Assembly (NCBI GenBank): GCA_907165065.1
Contig: OU015530.1
Coordinates: 53,108,465-53,172,464 of the forward strand
Direction of reading: 5' to 3'
DNA length: 64,000 nt
DNA from: Caprimulgus europaeus
Taxonomy: Eukaryota > Chordata > Aves > Caprimulgiformes > Caprimulgidae
The notes under the pieces are model-generated. The model was not told the origin of the DNA and ran no database searches. It worked only from the letters and a program-made list of their open reading frames with translations. A program made the translations under genes and the position numbers. The stretch's first letter is position 1. Each line of letters begins with the position of its first letter. Shown here in pieces: positions 29,227 to 40,405 of this stretch.

Positions 29227-29337
29227 ATGCCTCAGGCTGGATTGCCCCTGCTCCAGCAGTTGAAAACATAAATGTATATGAGGGAGTTTCCAGTGGCTGG
29301 TTGTAGATAATTTGTGCAACCCTTAGGAGGAGGAGAG

Positions 29338-29405
29338 CGAAATCCTGCGTCCACTAACGTTAATGACAGATGTGCCACTGACTTCAGTGGGGTGAAGACT
29401 TCTCT
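29338..29405. repeat. Possible ancient self-complementary repeat
   Basis: CCACTGACTTCAGTGG (29375-29390) has perfect 7-base inverted arms, preceded by CCACTAACGTTAATG (29351-29365). Sequences of the form CCATTGAAGTCAATGG recur in bird and reptile DNA in old interspersed repeats. Related degenerate copies in this window are at 4146-4164, 27605-27620, 52045-52073 and 58093-58108. The family name is not known to me, and the grouping is an inference from shared strings. Confidence 0.35.
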
Positions 29406-29797
29406 GGAGTGCCTGACTTTGTCTCCTCGGCTGACTGTGTTCTCCAGATAGGATCTGAAGCTGTGCCAGACCTGGAGCAGCATATCCAGCCTCTCAATGT
29501 AACTACTCAGGCCAGTCAAATTTATCTGCCCTTTGTATCCTGGGTGTTTTACTTTCCAGTGTTTAATACCTCGCCTGATGTAAGCGTTTGTCATGCTGAA
29601 GAAAGCAGCTTTATTGAATTTGGCTTTATATTAGCATTGACTGGACAGACTGTATCAATTCAGAATGGGCTATTACCATCCTTTTTGCTAGTTTTCCGGA
29701 GCTCAAATATCCTAAATAACATGCTCCGATGATGTCAGTGTCTCAGTGTCAATAACCGGTTATCAATATGTGTCCATGCTAAGATCTGCTGTCTCTT
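29406..29797. other. Unique DNA, no gene recognised
   Basis: A 107-codon plus frame and a 120-codon minus frame overlap across this stretch, and neither has a domain. AACCGGTT occurs as a palindrome at about 29755-29762. Confidence 0.45.
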
Positions 29798-30021
29798 AAT
29801 GGCCTCAAGTTGCACCAAGGCAGGTTTAGATTGGATATTAGAAAAAATTTCTTTACTGAAAGAGTGGTCAAGCACTGGAACAGGCTGCCCAGGGAAGTGG
29901 TTGAGTCACCATCCCTGGAGGTGTTAAAAAACTGTGTAAATGTGGCACTGGTGGTGTTGGGTTGATGGTTGGACTTGATGATCTTGGAGGTCTTCTTTAA
30001 CCTTAATGATTCTATGATTCT
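29798..30021 (+). mobile_element. CR1 LINE fragment, short 3' tail
   Basis: Plus-strand CR1 tail starting in the GLKLHQG segment, through [20 protein letters not shown] and the 3' untranslated block, to ATTCTATGATTCT at 30009-30021. It belongs to the same 3' type as the copy at 11143-11585. It is followed by a pyrimidine run (30021-30045). Confidence 0.95.
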
Positions 30022-32085
30022 TTCTTCTCTCTCTTTTTTTTTTTAGCATAAGAGAATATATATGTATTTGTGCAACCTTAGTGTTGAAGGCCATGGTCCA
30101 TGGTCTGCTTTCACAGAAATCAGTGTGGGTGCACTACAGCAACCACAAGCTGTATCACTGGTCCCCAGGGCTGGGCTTTGGTTACCCAACAGCCTGCACC
30201 ATGAGGCTGCTGCCTTTGGCTCAGCAGTATCACTGCAAGGGCAACTCAAGCTGCATTTGGGGTTCTTGGTCAATGACTCTTTGAAGCAGTGGGAAAGTAG
30301 GAGGGGAGATGAAGAAATACATCCTACACGCCCTGAGCCTCTCCAGTGGGACAGAGGGTGTTGAGAGTGTGAGGAAGGCTACAGGAAGGAAAGAGGAGAG
30401 AAGTAAAGACTTTATGAAAGCATGCTGTATAGGTTTAATCTACATACCCACCTGCTGCCTTGGCCTCTCATTGCCTCTGGGGACTTATTACCACAACTAA
30501 AGGGTGGTTGTGCATGAAAAGGGATTTTAAAAATGAGCGATGGAGAAAGCCTTCCCAAGCCCTCAGCCTGACCTGCCATCCCCAGCCTGCATGACTCGTG
30601 ATACCCTACATTTCTGCACATCCCACCAGAATACCTGCATACCTCCAGCTGCTGACAGAGCCCCGGGCTGGTGAGGCAGGTTTCAAGTCAGGTTCTCAAT
30701 GCTACTTGGCTGTTGTCTCTGTGTGTTAGAGCAGGATTTCATCCCAGCGCTTGAGGGCTGTGTGGATCTCCTGGGTGACCAGCATTTCTGGCTCTAAGCC
30801 TCCCCAAGTCCAGCCAAATAAAAAGGAAAGGATAAAATTGGTTCTGCCTCATTTCTGCCGAGGAAGCACTTCATGACAAGTGCAAATACAGAAGTTGCTT
30901 TGACTCCTGGATGGATAAACTCTGGAATCTAAAGGATGTTTGAGGACAAATTTTCAGAGGTTGGCACGTACATACTGACTGTAAAATTACTTCATGGAGC
31001 CTGGCTGTGCATGCTAAATCCATATTTGCCTGCCCAAACAAGGTGCTTATGCATGCAGTTAGATATTTTGCAGACACAAAGGCGAAGGCGAGATCAACCC
31101 TGGCTTTCTACATCTTTATGACTGTACTTAGCAGTACTCTCCCCCGGCCAGGAGTGTTTCCCTGGGACCTGTGTTTGCAAGGAAGAGCTCATGTCGTGGC
31201 CCCAGATGGAAAGTCTTTAAGCTTATAGCTTAGCTTCAGATAGACCATTTTAATTGGGATGGTTCCCAAAGCAAAGAATAATCAACCTTGAGTTTTAAAT
31301 TACCCTGGAGGAAAGTCTCTTCAGCACACAGTGGGAAAGTGCCTGCAGCACAAATTCTCACTCTCCATTTGATGCTTCAGCTTTGGCTCCTGATATCATC
31401 AGGGAAAAGCTCAGGGTGGCTCTTAGAATATGCTCAAAATTACCTTCACTTCTGCTCTGGGACAAAGCTCAGGGCTGATGTCTGCCCTGTGAGATGATGC
31501 TCGGACCTATGGGCAGGTGGAAGCTGTGACAATACTCCCAACTCTTCCAACTTCAGTCAGTACCACTAGCAGTAGGTGGCTTAAGTTCAACACCTCCATG
31601 GTGCTGAGAGAGAGCTGAGCTTGGGTTTCCTTTGTCCACCCTGAGTGGATGGGTTTTGGGTCCATGCGCTTCACCTACCAAAACCCTCTGGAGAAGAGCT
31701 GAGGTGCAGGACTGGGTGCAAACCAGAGCAGTGCTGGGTAAACCTGGACCAGAGAGTGGACTCACAGGTGGTGGAGATGGATCAGCTGTGCATGGGTGGA
31801 ACAAAGTTATATATCAGTGTTGGGTGCTCCAGAATATCGTCCCTGTTTCAGAATATGAAAACTGCCTGTGCTTTCTGTGTAGGGGGAATTACACTGCAAA
31901 AGCAGTCGGTCACACCTTGGTGTCTAGAGGCAGAGAGAAACTGTGCTGCTCTTAGGGAGATAATAAAGGCCTAAATGTCCACAGGCTTTGAAAAGAATTC
32001 TCTCAGTAAAGTGTGCTCCTAATCCTGCCTCTCCCGTGACATTCTTGCCTCCCCAAAGATCTTTGTCTCCTGCTTGGCTATTTGA
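30022..32085. other. Unique DNA, no gene recognised
   Basis: Frames of 100-109 codons (30062-30364; 31632-31955; 31645-31974) overlap frames on the opposite strand and carry no domain. No retroelement is recognisable. Confidence 0.45.
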
Positions 32086-32420
32086 TGCAGCTCAGTGAGA
32101 ACACTCGTGTTAGTTAATAATAGCAGCTTGGGGATAGAGATTACAAACAGAGTAACATAAATAAGACATTTATTTTCAACAAATGGGGTAGGATGTCTGA
32201 TCTGCCACATTCACATTTGGCACCTGCAGAAATTTAAGGCCTGATATTTGGTGTCCGGCATGTCCATAACAATGTGGATTCATCACAGCCCTAATTATAG
32301 CTCTTGGGCAGCTCACATGGGGTAGCATGAGGCTTATTTATATGTAATATTTATAAACAGACCCACAATCTTCACAGGAAAAGGGCTCTTAAAATAAGAC
32401 ACATTATGGCAATTACTCTG
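32086..32420. promoter_or_regulatory. Candidate conserved non-coding block
   Basis: AT-rich sequence without repeats, with TAATTA (32292-32297), TAAACA (forkhead core, 32354-32359), CATTTATTTTCAAC and ACAATGTGG (a SOX-like ACAAT). Three or more AT-core motif classes within 330 bases and the absence of recognisable transposon sequence make this a plausible enhancer. A second smaller AT-rich patch lies at 32640-32730. Confidence 0.3.
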
Positions 32421-33542
32421 AGAGCCATCACGGGGAACGTTGCTGTAGGAATCCTTTCCCCTTCCCAGGCATGGACTGTGCATCAGACAAATGCCAGTCT
32501 CCCCATCCCGCCCCTACCCCAGCGTGCAACCCCTACTTGGATAGCCACACTTATTTGCTGTGCTTTCTGGTTTCTTGCAGGAGAAGGGAGATGTCTGAAA
32601 ATAGCGATTTCCCAATGCCACCAAGGGCATGTGACAAGCACACAGTTGTATCTCAATAGGCCACTGCAGTGTTCAGCTGCAATCATATGGCTTAATCACC
32701 TGACTGTATAAATGAGTTTCCCTTGACAGGATTCGATCCCTCTGGGCCCCTTGACTAATTACCTGCTATTGTGAGAGGCCCTGCTTGTTGGGAAAAGCAA
32801 CTCTTGTCCCCCAGCAATAGCAAAATAGAGAAATAAACACAAAAGTCTGGAGATCAGAGGGTGCTCATTTACTCTCCATATTTTCTGCCACATAAAGGGC
32901 CGTTAATTATGTTCCTCTTTCATGACAAAAGTAGCTTTTGCAAACAGTTTTGCTTGTTTGTTCTCTTTTTTAAACAAAGGTACCTGTACTTTTGTCTTCT
33001 TAATCACTCTGTAGCAGGCAGCAGCCTTGCAAGGAAGAACTGGAAAGAAACCACGTCACCCAGCTCTGTATGACTTGGGTTTCTCAGTGTCCTGCAAAAC
33101 AGAGGGCAGAGGTCCTTGTCCCTTGTAGATGCCCTGGATCAGAGCTGCAAATGGCTATGAGCACAGAGGAACTGCCTGGCAACTTTCCTGTGTCTACATG
33201 GAGGTAAGGGCTGGCCAGAGAGCACAAGGCAGGTAGGAGTCAGGCCAAAGAAATGATGCAATACTTGAGCCCTGGAGGGAAAGGATTTTAGTGTCCACTC
33301 CTAACTGTGTGTGCTTATAGGCACCATTTTCCATGCATATGGGTGGTAATGAGATAAAAAAAGCTCTTGAGAAAGTAATGGAGTTGCCCAAGAAAGGAGT
33401 TGGCATCTTTTCAGAAGAAACCATTAAGTATGGTGGAGACCTTTTCTGCCAGGTTTGCCCCATTCATTTCTGGGTATGTAAATCTGGAAATGGAAGGGGA
33501 CAGAGCATATGGCTCTTTGATCCTGCTGAGTAATGGAGAGGG
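32421..33542. other. Unique DNA, no gene recognised
   Basis: The 101-codon plus frame at 32406-32711 is overlapped by a 67-codon minus frame and shows no domain. Nothing else could be recognised. Confidence 0.45.
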
Positions 33543-33795
33543 CATAGAATACCAGGTTGGAAGGGATGTCAAGGATCATCTAGTCCAACCTTTCTTGGCA
33601 AAAGCATGGTCTAGACAAGAAGGCTCAGCACCCTGTCCAGCTGAATCTTAAAATTGTCCAATGCTGAGGAACCCAACACTTCCCTGGGGAGATTATTCCA
33701 ATGGCTGATTGTTCTCATTGTGAAAAATTGTCCTCTTGTGTCCAGTCAGACCCTTCCCAGGAGTAACTTGTACCCATAAAGAGATGCCAGTGCTT
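33543..33795 (-). mobile_element. CR1 LINE fragment, divergent type
   Basis: Antisense. The terminal CATAGAATACCAGGTTGG is followed by AAGGATCATCTAGTCCAACC and, further in, an AACACTTCCCTGGGGAGATT segment that corresponds to the conserved LPREV region. It has diverged more than the long CR1 copies and belongs to a different 3' type (CCTCAAGGATCATCT). The 5' boundary is uncertain by some tens of bases. Confidence 0.85.
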
Positions 33796-36005
33796 TCCTG
33801 CACTGCACTTGTGTGTTGGGTGATTTACAGTTCCCTGCCAGAACAGAGCTAGCTATTAACTTTAACAGGCCATGATCAACCCCTGTTCTTTTTTAGTTTT
33901 AATTTTTGTTTTTCTGAATATGCAAAAAACAGCCCCAAATTGTCCCAGATTAGCCTCTATTCTGACGTGCTGTCTCACACCTCTTTGGTGTCAAATTCTT
34001 TTTTAGGTAGTGCTAGAAATCAAAAAGATGAAAAGAGGTGAGTCGTCTGACCTGTGCCTTTTCTTAGAGCATCACATGGTTGTGGCTCACAAGCTGGTAT
34101 AAGCCAGCTCCACTGGTGTCAATCATCCTGTACCAGCTTGGTCCTGCCCTCAGAGGAGCAGAATGTCTTCTTCTGCCCTTCTTGGGGAGAAGAGGCCTCT
34201 TTGGTATTTCCTACTAGGGATGTTCTATTTATAACTGATAATCCCTTGAGAAAACGATCAGGAGCAACCTAAGGTCATTTTCTATTCTTACATTTTTTAC
34301 TGCTTTAAGCTCCACCTAGGATAATGAAGCTGCTATAGGCTTAGGCAGCAAAGCTGAAATCCAGCTGAAGTGGGGCCCAAGTTTTCAGTCCTGGCTCACT
34401 TTGTGCAGAGAAACCCATGAGAAAGATGCATCTTCAGGGGTTCTCTTTGATGGCAAACAGTGGACTTATGCTTTAAAAATGCAGTTTCTTCTCCACTTCT
34501 GTTATGATTTGATCTTAATGGGAATCTTCCAAAGAAATTATCACTTGGGAAACACTCATCTTTCAAAAGCAAGTTTTTCCCAGAAAGAGATATACCTCAG
34601 TATGACTTTTCAAGGGTGAATTTCTCAATGTAAGGACAATAAAAAATAAGAAAGGGACATGTCAGTGGATCCTGACTCCTGTCAACTGAGAAATAATATG
34701 TGTAAGACACTTGGCTTGTATCTGCAAGGAGTACAGTACTCAAGACCCTGCTCTGGGTTGTAAGGTGTCATGAGCCCAGCATCCTGACCTCTGGTGTTTT
34801 CAGTATTTTGATGAAGAAGAGCAAGTCAGTCAGCATTTCTTTGGTCTGTCTGACTTCAAAACAACCCCTTGCCCCATCATTCATTGCAGACAGTTCTTTC
34901 CCAAGTTAAATGTTTATATTTTCACCAGCCTGATTCCCCGGAGCAGGAGGCTTTCACTGTGTCTGTTCATCAGTGAATTGCCCTTGATAAGACTCATCTT
35001 GACCTACCTGCTGCAGTTCTGCTTCCAAAGAATCTTGTGTAGCCCCACACTGGGAGAGAGATAACTCCTTCATGGATACTGCTGCATATCTTGGCAAGAT
35101 CAGTTTGCAACCATCCTTGACCCATGGTGTCCAATTAAGCAATGCACACCTGGACCAATATAAGGGGCAGGTTTTTCTTCCCCTGGTTCCTGATCTGCAG
35201 GTTCATTTCCAAGCACCACAGCAATCTATGTGTCCTCAGGGTGAGAGGGTGTGCACCAGCAACAAGGGCATGCACCTCGTTATTCCACATGACGGAGACC
35301 TTCTGTGCCCTTGACTCCTCGTACCCCTGCAGCCAGGGTGAACAGCACCAGCATCTCTCTCGGAGCCTTTTTGACTGACTTCAAGGTCTCTTTCTGTGTA
35401 TATTTGATTTCTTGCTGCCTAAGTTAATTTCCCTACTTGTAATTTTTTCTACTGACTTTAATGAAGCTTTCCCAAGACTTCTAATCTTGATGACCTTTCT
35501 AAGAAGAAATACAAGTCAGCTTGTTTCCCCAGGCAGTTTTTCCTAATTTCTTATGACTCTGTTGATAACACATTCCCACTTCCCTGTAATTTCCTCTAGG
35601 TATGGTGACTCTTCTGCTAGGTCTAGAGAGAGTAATCTACATCAGGAGGAAAACCAACCTTTTTGGGTGCTTGCTGGAAGGAATTTGTCCTGTTTAAAGA
35701 AACTGGGGAGGGTCTGTTAGACACAAACCAGAGTGAATTACCACCTCTCATGAGCTGACAACTCACGTAACTACTGTTTTCCTTATGCTGATGCTTTCAA
35801 AGTCTGTGTCAGCCCTAGCATCCCCATTGCTTCTCTGACTGCTGTGGTTCCTGTTGAGGACCACCATATGAATTTTTTTTTTGCAGTATGATGTAATTAT
35901 ACTTTTTGCAGCCAGAGAAGGTAGAAGGCATTTGGAGATGGCCAACTGAGCCATCGGCTGAAGCTCAGATCTTCAAATATATTCTCCTGCTGAAATCAGT
36001 CTTAA
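33796..36005. other. Unique DNA, no gene recognised
   Basis: No frame longer than 83 codons and no recognisable repeat. A T-rich patch occurs at 33888-33912. Confidence 0.45.
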
Positions 36006-36006
36006 A

Positions 36007-36112
36007 GGACAGCCTAAATGACTTGCCAAGGGTCACCCAGGAGATCTGTGGCAGTGACAATTGAACTCTGGTCTCCTGAGTCCAACACTAGTGCTCTAAA
36101 AAGAGGATTATT
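36007..36112 (-). mobile_element. MIR-like SINE fragment
   Basis: The order GACTTGCC-AAGGGTCACCCAG, CTGTGGCAGTG, ATTGAACTCTGGTCTCCTGAGTCC (split here into short strings), AGTGCTCTAA follows the antisense core of amniote MIR-type, tRNA-derived SINEs, which normally reads GACTTGCCCAAGGTCACACAG then GGCAGAGC then TTGAACCCAGGTCT. Divergence is substantial, as expected for an ancient element. The tRNA-like head (A and B boxes on the minus strand) would lie towards 36112 but is too decayed to call. The 36018-36455 plus frame through it is chance. Confidence 0.7.
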
Positions 36113-37621
36113 GGTAGTCTCTTCTGTAGGAATTGGAGAGAGGAGAGTTAGGAATTTCCAAGAAAAAAACCTCACTTCTTCAAACCTCCCTAAAGGCTAT
36201 GGAGCTAAATCTTTCTTGTGCAACGGGACCAATATAAGGAGAGCAAAAATAAGAGTAACCTTCAACTCAGGTTGGTCTGCAATCAGAACAGCTTTTTCTT
36301 GCTCCTCCCTTTCTTTTTCCACTTCCATGTTGAGGGTGTTTAAAGAACAACAAAGACTCAAAGACTATTCACAGGATCTGGATTTTTGGCACTGCTTGAG
36401 CTGCTGCAGAGGAGCAACATCTCTGTATTCAGATGACTCGCTGACTCTGTCATAGCCCTAGTAGAACACTGTTAAAAATAGTTATTTCTAATGACATAAT
36501 CTAATACGACAGAGATTCCTGTGTACACTAATTTGCTTTGAGGATTGCATCATCCCAAAGGAAGTGTAGCCAGAGAGATTTAAAACAAAAGTCGTCTGTC
36601 TCCAGGCTGAGCTGTGGTACTTGGCAGTGATACTACTCTCCACTGAGCCCAACGTGCTGTTTTAACATACTGCTCCCCTCCTGTAATGTCACACTGGAAG
36701 GATGACATTTCTTGTTTCCCGATCCGTAAAAGATACTGGATGAGCTTTTCAAGCTACCAGTGTCCTTGAAAGAGGTTATTAGTCCACATGGGACCTTGTA
36801 CTGTGAGAATTACCAGGATTTCAGGGAGGTTGTTCAGGAAGCAAAATGTTGAAAATAGAACCTCTCCTTACTGAAGAAAAAGCCATTGAAAACTACTGAT
36901 AATTGGTTATAGGACTGTCATATTTATCCCGCTTACAATATTATGTTAGGTAGGGTCATAAGTTAAGAAGTGATTGAGACAGCTGAATGCCCAGGAGTGG
37001 GGAATGATTTCTTTGCCCACCTCCAGGATTCATACAGTGGAAACAATCCTAAGGTACACATTTTCAACCCCAAAAGCTGGTATATATCCCTCGCTAGATG
37101 GAGAGGACACCTCTGGGTATTGGCTTTGCGATGGGTAGAGCTGGTGAAAGGGCAAAAGGTAAGTTCTGGTTGTCTCTGGAAAAGCAGATAACTGGACAGT
37201 CAGGCCCAGTAACATTCACAAAAATATTTGGATAAACAACACTGGTAAGTTCCTACCCACTGTTGAAGTTCCTGAGAGAGTTTGCTGAAGGTTTGGAGCG
37301 CTGGTACTTCTTCTTCTTCCTTTGTAAGGAAGTGCTGGTATCTTCTTCTTTCGTAAGGCCCCAAAATGCCAAGGGAGGAGCATCTAGCTCTTTTCCTCCA
37401 TCTGTTTATAACAGCACCTTGTCTCTTAGATGAAGGGTGAACACATCAGCTCTACTGTAAGAAATGTGAGCTGTGGCTGCATGCAGGTTCCAGCCAGATA
37501 AAGAGTTGATTTTTCTTTTCTGCTGATATGAGTGAGTGACTGGAGCAGAAGGAAAAGTTATAGCTTGGACTGAATAAGTTTTTTTTTTATTTTGAGATCA
37601 CAACTAAAGAGAACATTGCCT
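36113..37621. other. Unique DNA with a local duplication
   Basis: No gene was recognised. An imperfect direct duplication lies at 37300-37358: GCTGGTACTTCTTC... (37300-37329) and GCTGGTATCTTCTTC... (37334-37358), both ending in GTAAGG. The second copy is five bases shorter. Confidence 0.5.
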
Positions 37622-37757
37622 GTCAGAGTTCAAGGAGCATCTGGACAACACTCTTAGTCATATGGATTAGTTGTAGGTAGTCCTGCGAGGAGCAGGGAGT
37701 TGGATTTGATGATCCTTATGGGTCCCTTCCAACTTGAAATATTCTATGACGCTATGG
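37622..37757 (+). mobile_element. CR1 LINE 3' tail, short
   Basis: Plus-strand CR1 end: TTCAAGGAGCATCTGGACAA, then GTAGTCCTGCGAGGAGCAGG, GAGTTGGATTTGATGATCC, GTCCCTTCCAACTTG and the terminal ATTCTATGACGCTATGG. Only the last residues (FKEHLDNTLSHMD) and the 3' untranslated part remain. It is the same broad 3' type as the piece at 33543-33795 in being unlike the AAAGGTCTTTTCC group. Confidence 0.92.
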
Positions 37758-37765
37758 TTGTCTTC

Positions 37766-37832
37766 AAAAAAAAAAAAAAAAAGGAAATCAAACATTGGTC
37801 CAAAGTGGGGGGGGAAAAAAAAGAAAAAAAAA
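37766..37832. repeat. A-rich simple sequence
   Basis: Seventeen A (37766-37782), then a G8 run followed by A-runs with single G (37807-37832). It lies directly downstream of the CR1 end, but CR1 does not use poly(A) tails, so the adjacency is probably coincidental. Confidence 0.9.
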
Positions 37833-38021
37833 GTATCTTGGCTTTTATAACTTCACTTATTGACAAGTCCACCATAAAATCACAGAGATTTATGGTGAAA
37901 TCTAATAGGACCCAGATAAAGAAATAAGAAATTTTGCTTGATAAATGTTACTCTGTTTTAGAACCGATACATGGAAAGTGCTTGTTATAGTGTGTTCCTG
38001 ATGTTAGTGGTTATGTGATGG

Positions 38022-38045
38022 GGATATGGATGTGGATATGGATGG
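38022..38045 (+). repeat. 12-bp tandem duplication
   Basis: GGATATGGATGT (38022-38033) is followed by GGATATGGATGG (38034-38045), with one difference. It lies in otherwise unique DNA. Confidence 0.85.
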
Positions 38046-38299
38046 CTAAAGTGCTCCTAGGATTTGCATAGCACAACTTTCTCCCTCTGGTTCTGTCCCT
38101 GGGAAGAAAGGGAGCTCCTAGAAACCTGGTCAGAAAGCAGGGGACAAGCTGTCCTGTAAAGGACTTGCCCCCTTGGGTTCCCTGGTACAGCCATGCTTGA
38201 TATCTTATCTTAGCATGGGTAAGACTGTAAAAAAGCAATTCCTAAGCAATCTCTGCTGAAAGGTAAGGCTATTGCAATTATGTTATGCCTTCCCTCCCA

Positions 38300-38470
38300 C
38301 CCCACAAAGAGATTATTAATTAAATTGCATGACAATTCTGCCTGGTGTTTAAATGTTGTGCATGGATTATCTTCATAGTTCATTATCCATTCCTATGGAG
38401 ATCAAAAAGCGTGACTCTGACTCCAAGGAATACCTCAGTTTAAACATGTAATCTTTTTGTTATGCTGATC
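38300..38470. promoter_or_regulatory. Candidate conserved non-coding block
   Basis: ATTATTAATTAAATTGCAT (38312-38330) joins a TAATTA-type homeodomain site to an octamer-like ATTGCAT. AATTG/CAATT arms (38323-38327, 38333-38337) are inverted. The block then runs through several ATGGATTATC- and CATTATCC-like sites. It is repeat-free and distinct from its flanks. Function is inferred from composition only. Confidence 0.28.
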
Positions 38471-39840
38471 TGCTAACTACCTGTAATAGGAGGTACATCT
38501 GCCCACTCCATCAGCTGGGGGCAGCTTCTGCATCTACAGCCTCATATGGGAGCTACCTGATGAATTTATGTTCAGGTTCAAAGGATTTCAGTGGGATAAC
38601 TGATCAATTAAAAGCAGGAGTCATTTAATCTGCTTTAGATATGCTTTCGATAGTGAAGTTTAGAGGTCCTTAAGTTTAAAGTTGGTGATTGCAGGTTTCT
38701 TTTATGTTCACTGGAACAATCACTCCGGGATCCTTTTACATTTTCTCAGTGAAGAAAAACGTCCCTTTCTAGGGGGCGGTTCTTCTGACCTCTTAGACGC
38801 TTATTTTAGGATGAGATCACTTCCCGTCTTGCCATCAGCTGTAAATGAAGCCGAGTGTGAATGTGTCTTAGTTAGACTTTTGGATACTTAAATGAGGGTA
38901 GATGGGCTGTACCCTGCCGTGCCTTTCCGTGTGAGTTGGGCCACAAGGTTCCCCTTCTCCCAGCTGGGGAGTGAGCGGGCTCTTGGCCGGTGCCTGCCTC
39001 CTTGGCTGGTTTGTTTCCTGAGCTCAAGCTCTGGACACTTTCTTGTTCCTTGATACATGAGCCACTGGGCATCCAAAACTGAGGATGAGTTTGCAAGGTG
39101 GGTGGCAGGTGGAGGGAGGACCCTCCCTTATTAATTTATTTGGAAATGGAGCACATTGGGTATAACCTTGTTGGACGACAATAAAATGGAGATCATGGTG
39201 TTATCTTTACAGAGTCAGCTTTCAGAGCAGCTCCCACACCCCATGAGAGTCTGGCTGAGCTGGGAGTACAGTCTGGGAGGCTTCAGTCTCTTTTCTGCTC
39301 TATAATACACACTTCAAGCAGAAGGGATCGTGCTCTTCACCTGCAAGAGTGAGAGGAGCCAAGGGGAAGGCAGGAGCTCAGCATGCTAACAAGCCACATG
39401 CCTTTGTTACTGAGGGAATAAAATCTCTTTGCACCTATTATTCCTTTCTGTGCCCATTTATAAGTGTTTCCACAATGCAAGTAGTGTTGTTCAGAGTTCT
39501 CTGGCTCTGACTTGTTTTTTAAATCTCTGTTATACTATTATCTGAAGCATATTAACCCCTAGGTGCTTAGGTTTTCAAATGTATGAGAGATGCCAGAGGG
39601 AGGGAGAGGGGGAAAAAAAAATATCTAATCTTGCTTAAAAAAGAGCCAGAAGGTGAAATAACAGAATAATCACTCTTTAACACAATTTGCTGTCACCTTC
39701 ACCACAAGGTCCCTTTGCTCTGATACTCAGAATTAAGAGACAAACTCGGCTAAGTTGTTGCAATTCAAAAAACATGCACATGCACACAAATAAATCGGTG
39801 CCCAGCAGTTCCCTATGGTACAATTGTTGGAAGCACAAAC
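38471..39840. other. Unique DNA, no gene recognised
   Basis: Frames of up to 74 codons only. There is a purine-rich run at 39589-39625. No repeat family could be recognised. Confidence 0.45.
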
Positions 39841-40090
39841 CATTTTTAAACTGATAGCAGAAATGAATTTTTATTTTCAATCATATTTACTGTAAATTAA
39901 AAATTACTCAGTAAAATGCAATCTGTTAGGCAAAATGCATCCTGTCACTTTCAATTAACCAGCTAAAAGGTTGTTAATGAATAAATATTGACTTTTAGAG
40001 GAAATGCTTCTTAACCAGCTGCAGATCCATGTGTATGATATTTGACAAATGATCAATACAGAGCTGGTACACTTCTGCTAACCTGGAGGT
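39841..40090. promoter_or_regulatory. Candidate conserved non-coding block
   Basis: Very AT-rich with GTTAATGAATAAATATT (39973-39989), which overlaps homeodomain and forkhead cores, plus TTTATTTTCAATCAT and TGTAAATTAAAAATTAC. No retroelement is recognisable. Of the blocks in the 30-41 kb part, this has the most enhancer-like texture. Confidence 0.3.
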
Positions 40091-40309
40091 AACTGTTCAA
40101 AATGTCTAGGCACAGTGTTAAATGACAAGTTGCCTGGTGGCCCAGCTGTAAGGGTAGAATGGAGATGCTGAGATATTGCAGAGCTACCTTAGGTTGATGC
40201 ATCCAACTCTACTGCCTCTTCTAAAACTAACCACCCCAGAGTGTAAACTTGGAGACAGAAATCAGTCATTCAAGCACCCCTGTAACCTTCATTTGATTTT
40301 TCAAAACCT

Positions 40310-40405
40310 TGAATGTTAATGAGAGCTGAGAGAGCTCAGCCCCTTTCCAATTCAGACCTTTTATTAGATACCAAAAATATGCATGTAGGTGCTGTACAGA
40401 TTGAC
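40310..40405 (-). repeat. Possible old interspersed repeat
   Basis: The strings GAGAGCTGAGAGAGCTCAGC and AAAATATGCATGTAGGTGC resemble an old sauropsid repeat whose copies carry a GAGCTGAGGGTGCTCAGC hairpin followed by CTAAATATGCATTTAGG. The first string is itself nearly self-complementary. The 141-codon minus frame across 40266-40691 is chance. I cannot name the family. Confidence 0.3.

Noticed and set aside
37766-37782. The A17 run as a LINE tail for the CR1 at 37622-37757.
   Set aside because: CR1 elements end in short ATTCTATG-type repeats and lack poly(A) tails; the element ends 8 bases earlier at its proper terminus.
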